From Stephanodiscus triporus (Eukaryota > Bacillariophyta > Thalassiosirophyceae > Thalassiosirales > Thalassiosiraceae), in NCBI GenBank assembly GCA_036939755.1, contig JALLAZ010001220.1, forward strand, positions 1 to 12,418: a stretch of DNA of 12,418 nt. Direction: 5' to 3'. This document shows positions 7,689-12,418 of the stretch, one piece after another. The first letter of the stretch is position 1. The number at the start of each line of letters is the position of its first letter. A model generated the notes under the pieces. It saw only the letters and a list, made by a program, of their open reading frames with translations, was not told the DNA's origin and ran no database searches. A program made the position numbers and the translations under genes.

Positions 7689-8310
7689 TTGAACGTCGGG
7701 GAGGAATGGACGGTGGTTGCGGTCAGGATGGGCAAGGCGACCACGGCCACGAGGTGTGTTACCGGCGCCATCACCGCCACGGTCATGTGATCCAGGCGTG
7801 GAGGAAGAACTGCCGCCACCAGTGTTATCCCCATCGAGCCATCCACGAGCACGGTTGTTCCAATCGCTACCCCTATCACGGAAGCCACCACAAGGAGTGT
7901 CGTCTCGACCAAGCCGATTGCACGTAGGAACGCCTTGGATTTGGGAGAAAGTGACGCCTAGACGACGAGCTTGGGGTACCGCAATATCCCGAAGGCGAGC
8001 CTGAGAATTCTGATTGTTACTTGTGGCGAGGCCATGGAGACGAAGATGAGGGGGGAGGTAGCCATCTTCAAAATCCTCACGATAGGAGTTGACATGAGAC
8101 TGGAGAGTTGTAACAGTATCCGCAAATTCTGTGTATTGAATAGCCCATAGGAAAATACCACTGCGAGTCCGATCATCATAATGAAAGTTGAGCTTGGCTT
8201 GGAGGTGGAAGTATAGGAGATAGGCTTGAGCAAAAGTGAAGATGTCGCTAGCATCGGCCCAAGCCGGGATTTGAATGGGAACTGTAGGATCAAAGCCAGG
8301 GACGGAAAGC

Positions 8311-10116
8311 TCAAGAACACGCCATACGCCATAGATAATCGTAGCCATTGTTGGACTCGTAACAAACCAACGCGAGGGTAGCGCTCACCTGGGGCAAAAG
8401 AGGGCCCGGGATCAGCCAAGGGAGGAGCTCCATGAAGCCCTTGGGCATGGCGGCATATCTTACGAGGCCGAGGCCCGGGGAGCAGAGACCCTCAAAGCGA
8501 TTTTTAAGAACGACGGTGTCGAACGGCATCAGAGTGAGAGAGTGACCCATGCTAATCTCCTGGAGGTGTTCATAGAAGCCAATGACAGTGTCCAGCTGCA
8601 TGGATGACAGCTTGGAGAACACCGCTAAAGATTTATGAAGAATCTTGTTGACTTGAGGTCCAGTGGTGTGGGCATAGGCATTGTACCAGAGTTCACGGAC
8701 TTTGTGGTGGACAAGGATGATATCATTGTAGCACACAACAACATCATCCACAAAGGCTTTCACGTTGGCGTAACCGCATTCCTGAAGGATCGCATCCGTG
8801 AGTGAGTCACAGCCGTCCATCCCGATATGATATTCTTCGGTAGCCAGGCGAATGGTGTCGAAACGGCTTGCACCCAGCGAGCGGGCATGAATGGTACGGT
8901 CGCTATGGCGTGGGGACGTAATTGGCCCCCCCACAATAAAGGAGAGGCAATCACGTGATGCATAGTGATCGGTGTGCACCGTTGCATGGGGAGCAGTCCG
9001 TTCACCATGGTACAGCGATTCGGGGATGGTAGTCTGATGAAGCTGGGGAGCAGAGGGGTGGTATGGATTAGGGGGAAGGGGTCCACGGGAAGGCAACCGC
9101 TTGTGACCGCTACCAGGGGCAACGTACGAAGTGCGAGGGGGTCCCATGTGGATGGGGTTGACAATGCCACGTTCGCGCGTCGAGGCCCCCGAGGCCCATG
9201 CATCACGGCTGCGGGCCGTGGCATCCATCTTGGACGTGTCGTCAGCTGTCTTGGCTGTGGAATCATCCCCCGCGGCAACTGCCACACGAGCATTGGGGGC
9301 ATCATCATCTGAAGGGTCCACTGTGTCGGCTGCGTCGTGCGGGGAATGGAGAAGACGGGCTTCGATGGCATCAATTTGTCGTGTAATGGCCGGGAGCGCA
9401 GTCTTTGTCATGTGACCGTAGGAGCTACCGTGGAGAGCGTCGAGGCGTTTGTCGAAATCCACCAACGAGGCAGTCATACGATCGTCCAGCATGGCGACGG
9501 AGGCGTCAAAAGAAGTCCGGATAGGATCGAACGCGGCCTCAATGGTTGCCGTGGCAAGTGCTATAGTAGAATCAAGAGAGGCCTTCAGGGGCTCTAATTC
9601 CGCCTTGACAATATTGGGAAGGAGCGCGTGAAGAATATCTTCCTGTCGGGACTGGAAAGCCTCAAATTCCTGGTTCTGTGCGTCTTGGGCACTGCAAAGA
9701 AAGTATTTGGTAGCGATTTGGTTGTTCTTGAAATAATCGTCCATTTTTGATGTGATAGATGTGTCCATGGCGGTCAAGTGGGCTTTAAAGCCAGTGTCCC
9801 GTTCATTCATTAGAGTCGTCCACTGTAAGTCTCGAGCACGAAGGACATTGGCAAGGGCGGGGTTGACGTCGTGTATTTCATGATAAATGTCTGGCGCGGG
9901 AGCGTCCAACACGATGGCATCCGGCGGGTTGGTTGTGGTAGCCTTGTCGGCAGCCGTCGGATCGGTCGTGACAGCAGCCTCGTCTGCATCCGTCGGGGCG
10001 GTCGTGGCAGCCTTGTCGGGGGGAGGAGTAGATCGCTTGGCGTGAGGAGATCCTCCAACCGGCGAGAACAGTTGTCCGGAGAGTTGTCGCGCGACAAGCG
10101 TAGGCGCATGTATGGG
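8311..10116 (-). pseudogene. N-terminal and central Gag of the copia element, long with coiled coil
   Basis: The frame is open from 10116 to TGA 8311-8313, about 600 codons; there is no need for the GTG at 9912 as a start. Features are a Thr/Ala/Pro/Asp repeat-like segment near the beginning (DKAATTAPTD and DKATTTNPPDA), a long helical region from about 9850 to 9400 likely to be coiled coil (ERDTGFKAHLTAMDTSITSK, EDILHALLPNIVKAELEPLK, DDRMTASLVDFDKRLDALHG), and a low-complexity linker. A globular C-terminal part follows with IGFYEHLQEISMGHSLTLMP and FEGLCSPGLGLVRYA. It ends ESNNGYDYLWRMACS because of the 7-bp tandem duplication at 8319-8332; without it WR would continue into VLEL of the next fragment. 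Together the gag region spans nearly 2.9 kb, long for a copia element. Confidence 0.8.
8319..8332 (-). repeat. 7-bp tandem duplication disrupting gag
   Basis: ACGCCAT occurs twice head to tail (8319-8325 and 8326-8332). On the minus strand this is TGG CGT ATGGCGT GTT CTT; removing one unit joins YDYLWR directly to VLELSVPGFDP in one frame. It therefore looks like a private mutation of this copy and not a programmed frameshift. Confidence 0.85.
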
Positions 10117-10320
10117 TTAGCGGACTCAAAGGGGCGATCAGGTGCCAGGGGCGCCGTTGCGTCGGCGCGTGGAGTGGACGCGCCCCGTACCACTTCGTTC
10201 CAAGGCTCAGCGATGCGGTGGGAGGGAGTGGCGGTGACCGGAGCGGTGGCTGTGGCCGCCGGAGAAGGGGCGTTGTTGAGATCGGGAGCGAGTGCGGGGA
10301 CCGTTGCTGGAGGAAGCCAT
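10117..10320 (-). pseudogene. Likely Gag start region, frameshifted
   Basis: The ATG at 10318-10320 starts MASSSNGPRTRSRSQQR, then hits a stop after about 36 codons. A second frame then carries plausible Pro/Ala/Thr-rich coding (APDLNNAPSPAATATAPVTA, RIAEPWNEVV, RPFESANPYMRLRLSRDNSP) until about 10070, where sense passes to the 8311-10116 frame. Two small indels in an originally continuous Gag N terminus would explain this; where the first lies is uncertain. Confidence 0.45.
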
Positions 10321-10502
10321 GAGAATTATAATGAATTATAATTTCACGTCAATAAATTGCAATTCCACGTCACCAGTGTAGGGTCTAGGACTGAGTTCGG
10401 ACCGGCGGAAGCAGCGGTGCGAGGCGGCCCACGTCGGGGGAAAAATTGCCAATAAATTAACAAAATATCCGCCGCGAGCGTCGGTCGAGGAAGGCTAGGC
10501 AA
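10321..10502 (-). promoter_or_regulatory. Untranslated leader of the copia element with paired TGACGTG motifs
   Basis: Lies between the primer site and the gag ATG. TGACGTG occurs twice on the minus strand (plus-strand CACGTCA at 10345-10351 and 10366-10372), 21 bp apart. TGACGT is a bZIP-type core reported in stress- and CO2-responsive diatom promoters; function here is inference. Just before the ATG is a perfect 10-bp tandem repeat (GAATTATAAT at 10323-10332 and 10333-10342). The central part is otherwise GC-rich with no coding sense. Confidence 0.4.
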
Positions 10503-10520
10503 AGCGTGTTGCTCATAACC
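10503..10520 (-). promoter_or_regulatory. Primer-binding site resembling the anticodon arm of tRNA-Met
   Basis: Directly inside the 5' LTR the minus strand reads GGTTATGAGCAACACGCT. Its complement (plus strand, AGCGTGTTGCTCATAACC) reads like the anticodon arm of a methionine tRNA, with loop CTCATAA and anticodon CAT at 10514-10516. Pairing with an internal tRNA cut, not with the 3' CCA end, is known for Drosophila copia and Ty5. No 3'-end (TGG...) primer site is seen. Confidence 0.7.
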
Positions 10521-10611
10521 TGTAGGACTCCAGATCCCGTCATGGAGGGCATGAGAGGATTGGAGTAGAAGTGAGGTCTAAGTACCTATTACTACTACGT
10601 ATATACTAACA
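10521..10611 (-). repeat. 5' LTR of the copia element (91 bp)
   Basis: TGTAGGACTCC...TATATACTAACA on the plus strand; it is the 5' LTR in the element's own orientation. On the minus strand it opens TGTTAGTATATACG, so a TATA-like TATATA lies near the start of the LTR and could serve the element's promoter; the left copy has lost one TA here. Two substitutions and one 2-bp indel separate it from 2695-2783. Confidence 0.95.
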
Positions 10612-10616
10612 ATCCC
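10612..10616 (+). repeat. Target-site duplication, right copy (ATCCC)
   Basis: Matches 2690-2694 exactly and continues into a run of nine C (10614-10622). Confidence 0.95.
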
Positions 10617-11379
10617 CCCCCCAGCTTTTGCTCTTCTGTGAACATTTTGCTCGCCCACATTTGGGCTCCGGCCGCCATGCATTTCTCTGCCATGCTAGTT
10701 GTGATGCCGCGGTCCTCTAGCGATACTTGGAACCGGTCCAGCGGCATGAAGTATGCTGCAATGCTTGTTGTTGGGTCCCACATGGCGTTGTAACCCTTCA
10801 TGCGGTACTTGTGCTTCTGTACGGTGGTCATCTTGATAACCATTTTCGTTTGTAGATGGACGATCACCGTGAGAACGGTTTTGTCCCCAAAACCAATGTA
10901 TTACTTTTTTAGTGGGGCGAGTGCGTCATTGTTGACGGCATAAAGGATGAGTTCCTTGCCCGCCTCTTCCACCTTGAGGTAGTTGGTGTTGCTCTCAATC
11001 GTCCCCTTGTGCGTGATGACGAGTTGTTTGCATTGCGCTGCTGAGGTTCCGGTGGCCAGTGCCGCCACGGAGTAAGCTCATGGGTCGGTGGGTACAGTGT
11101 GCGTCCACGCCGGAGGTGGCTTTATTTTTGGCCTTGCTCATAGTGGTGCGTTTTGATGACGGTAAAGATGCCGTCAAGTTCGTCTTCGAGACAATCAATG
11201 GCCTTGGGAGTTATGATGCCATTTAGGCATGTCATTTTGTCCCGGAGATTTTTGAGCGTTTTGTAGCTTAATCTCGTGCGCTTGGGGTCAAGGGCGATGT
11301 TCCGCATTGGTCGGTCAGACAATTGGTTTGATTGGATTGATAAATATCTGCTGAACCCACGTGCTAGCGTTGTAGTCAA
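10617..11379 (-). pseudogene. Gag-like protein of an older retroelement, N-terminal half
   Basis: Upstream half of the gene continued at 2236-2689. The first open part (11379-11122) has a plausible start at Met 11307 and reads LDPKRTRLSYKTLKNLRDKM, NGIITPKAIDCLEDELDGIF, TVIKTHHYEQGQK. After a frame change near 11115 the remainder reads AWTHTVPTDP, TGA (11078-11080), AYSVAALATGTSAAQCKQLV, NYLKVEEAGKELILYAVNND, ALAPLKK, TAA (10901-10903), YIGFGDKTVL, MTTVQKHKYRMKGYNAMWDP, TTSIAAYFMPLDRFQVSLED, MAAGAQMWASKMFTEEQ up to the insertion point. The two stops and the frameshift show decay well before or independently of the copia insertion. From memory this is a recurrent diatom Gag-like family; no protease or polymerase accompanies it in the window. 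Confidence 0.65.
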
Positions 11380-11399
11380 TGTAAAGAATATTTATCAAT
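11336..11399. repeat. 12-bp inverted repeat
   Basis: ATTGATAAATAT at 11336-11347 is the reverse complement of ATATTTATCAAT at 11388-11399, with a 40-bp spacer. It sits just 5' of the Gag-like fragment. It may be a chance AT-rich palindrome or part of the older element's terminal region. Confidence 0.5.
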
Positions 11400-11913
11400 T
11401 ATGAGACTATTGGACAATACTTCAATTTGTCCCGTCTGGCATTGTGTAGCTTTTGCAGCTAAATGGGTTGCCAATGTAGCGTGTGGTCGCTGGTTTACAA
11501 CAACCCTTCTCACTTCCTGTTTCTCGTATTCTCATAGGAGAATGTGTGCCTAATACTTACTTAAGGATGGCCCAGAAATGGCGGGAATCCCTTAGTTTCC
11601 CGCCATTGTACATCCTACTTGTTTGGTATGTATAACACCTCCTCCTGATGACAACAACGACAAACGACGACGGCAGCGATGTCTGATTGCAATTGCAGGA
11701 CATCCACCTTTCATTTGAGGAATGTGGGTGAGTTAAGGATGTCTGAAACGTTGCCGGAACCCTCCAAAGATGCCTCGGTCTTGTCCGGAATCCCTCCCTT
11801 CTTTTCGGATAAAAATAAAATTTGAGTAGCCATAACTGCATCAAAAAATGAGATTTGAGGACAAAACTGATTCAGGAATGCATCCGAAATAGCATTTAGA
11901 GCATTTTGGAGCC
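11400..11913. other. Non-coding stretch with hairpin and short repeats
   Basis: No convincing coding frame on either strand. It holds the hairpin at 11577-11607, two TTAAGGATG copies (11561-11569 and 11733-11741), and three versions of a GGAA(T/C)CCCT motif at about 11584, 11755 and 11787. It could be leader or LTR sequence of the older retroelement, whose gag starts immediately to the left, but no matching LTR is visible. Confidence 0.4.
11577..11607. other. Perfect 11-bp hairpin, 9-nt loop
   Basis: AATGGCGGGAA (11577-11587) pairs perfectly with TTCCCGCCATT (11597-11607) around the loop TCCCTTAGT. A second pairing, AGGATG (11564-11569) with CATCCT (11611-11616), extends it as an imperfect outer stem. 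There is no U-run afterwards, so it does not look like a terminator. Confidence 0.8.
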
Positions 11914-12251
11914 ATGAAACTCCCCTTTTTGGGTAATGATGAATTAGCGGTAGTCGGTTATAGTAGTAGTTTGGTCATAGCAGTAGTTCAGTCATTACCA
12001 CCTTTTTTGACCGGTGATGGAATGCTATGGGGTTCCAAAAATCCAAAAATCACCCTGTGCGCAACAACTCCACCCACCCCATCATGCAATGGTGGACATA
12101 GGTTCTGCGAGGTAAGTGAGATGGTTTGGTCGTTGGCGTTTGAATGGGAATTGCAATTGCACAGCCAGTTTTGGCGTCACGGAAAAAAACAGACATCATT
12201 CATGATGCAAGGATCAAAGCACATCTATTGTCTCAGTGCAACGAGGCGTGA
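11914..12251 (+). CDS. Weak candidate small spliced ORF, function unknown
   Basis: The ATG at 11914 opens a frame that reaches GAG|GTAAGTGAG at 12111/12112, a very good donor. A possible acceptor TTGCACAG ends at 12164, giving a 53-nt phase-0 intron, after which the frame reads PVLASRKKTDIIHDARIKAH to TGA 12249-12251, about 94 residues in all. Composition is not convincingly coding, there is no recognisable domain, and no other gene here is on the plus strand. The unspliced frame runs to 12303. I report it only because the splice signals are good. Confidence 0.18.
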
Positions 12252-12418
12252 ATGTGATTCCCCGCTGCGCTATTGCAATCGGCGCAACAACAGCGGATGT
12301 TAACAGCTTAACAACTATGGTCGCAGATATGCAACCATTTTTTTTACTAGCTTCGTAAAATCATAGTTTCTCCGCCAATTTTGGCCGCCTCAGCCAGCCA
12401 AAGATAACGCCCAATAGC
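12252..12418. other. Window edge, nothing identified
   Basis: AT-rich, with an eight-T run and a small imperfect hairpin (ATGGTCGCA-GATA-TGCAACCAT, about 12317-12338). No gene seen. Confidence 0.4.

Larger units (their letters stand above)
7395..8381 (-). pseudogene. C-terminal half of Gag with CCHC zinc knuckle
   Basis: Gag forms the particle and packages RNA. The frame is open from a TGA at about 8382 to TGA 7395-7397. Real homology begins at WRVLELSVPGFDP (about 8320), so the Met at 8348 is not a true start. Visible parts are FHLQAKLNFHYDDRTRSGIF, TTLQSHVNSYREDFEDGYLP, a glycine/arginine/serine-rich segment, and the knuckle CATCKRVGHVAKHC (CX2CX4HX4C). An acidic C terminus follows (DDTMEWEYWDDSPNDDDTAD). 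A 7-bp duplication separates this from the upstream Gag frame. The TGA appears to be the native Gag stop, because the acidic end matches, from memory, the Gag end of related elements. Confidence 0.85.
2695..10611 (-). mobile_element. Full-length but defective Ty1/copia retrotransposon, diatom type
   Basis: A 7,917-bp element bounded by 89/91-bp LTRs and ATCCC duplications. On the minus strand the order is primer site, leader, gag, protease, integrase, reverse transcriptase, RNase H, polypurine tract. Integrase before reverse transcriptase defines Ty1/copia. Landmarks are a CCHC knuckle (7647-7688), integrase D/D/E with RTDQGSELA, reverse transcriptase QVDDF, and RNase H STEAEF and ADHLTK. Several blocks (YDLGLE, HPESPRLWEKHADAILRELG, the tail after RNase H) match, from memory, copia elements amplified in diatoms such as Thalassiosira. 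Frameshifts, three RNase H stops, a protease active-site change and an integrase deletion mean this copy cannot make functional Pol. The insertion lies within an older Gag-like gene and next to a run of nine C. Confidence 0.93.

Noticed and set aside
8311..8381. Programmed +1 frameshift between gag parts
   Set aside because: The 7-bp tandem duplication fully explains the shift, and no CTTAGGC-type or similar slippery sequence is present.
8375..8390. CAG|GTGAGC as a splice donor inside gag
   Set aside because: It matches the donor consensus, but the coding sense continues undisturbed on both sides in the same frame until the duplication, so no intron is needed.
8965..9631. Plus-strand ORFs over gag
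   Set aside because: Antisense shadows of the long gag frame, with no recognisable features.
1..12418. CRISPR arrays, tRNA or rRNA genes, bacterial operons
   Set aside because: No regularly spaced repeats, no cloverleaf or rRNA sequence; the tRNA-like stretch at 10503-10520 is only an anticodon-arm match expected of a primer site.

Overview
The window looks like nuclear DNA of a diatom, probably a centric one; the organism is an inference. Three things point there. A predicted protein begins with a signal peptide ending in a plastid-type phenylalanine motif. Its candidate intron is only 56 nt long. Most of the window is a Ty1/copia retrotransposon whose protein sequences match, from memory, a copia family that is abundant in diatom genomes. 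All confidently called genes are on the minus strand.

Layout. Positions 1-513 hold two copies of a 133-bp direct repeat whose divergence pattern shows that they encode protein on the minus strand (ankyrin-like, tentative). Positions 514-1688 hold a two-exon minus-strand gene for a predicted plastid-targeted protein of about 372 residues and unknown function. Positions 1689-2235 are its AT-rich upstream flank. Positions 2236-2689 and 10617-11379 are two halves of a decayed Gag-like gene from an older, different retroelement. A complete copia element (2695-10611, 7,917 bp, minus orientation) splits them. It is bounded by a 5-bp target duplication (ATCCC) and by very short LTRs of 89 and 91 bp. 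Positions 11380-12418 hold no convincing gene, only a strong hairpin, short repeats and one weak candidate for a small spliced ORF.

The copia element can be read from its 5' LTR on the right to its 3' LTR on the left: primer-binding site resembling a tRNA-Met anticodon arm, leader, an unusually long gag with a CCHC zinc knuckle, a gag stop in the UGA-CUAG context, proline-rich linker, protease, integrase, reverse transcriptase, RNase H with a C-terminal tail, polypurine tract. Every domain is recognisable, but the copy is dead. Gag is broken by a 7-bp tandem duplication, the protease lacks its catalytic aspartate, pol changes frame at least three times, integrase lacks a conserved segment, and RNase H carries three in-frame stops. 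The near-identical LTRs (two substitutions and one 2-bp indel) indicate fairly recent insertion.

The most interesting points are the UGA-CUAG gag stop, the half-tRNA type primer site combined with minimal LTRs, the uncharacterised plastid-targeted gene, and the adjacent coding repeat, which may be the cut-off 3' part of the same gene.
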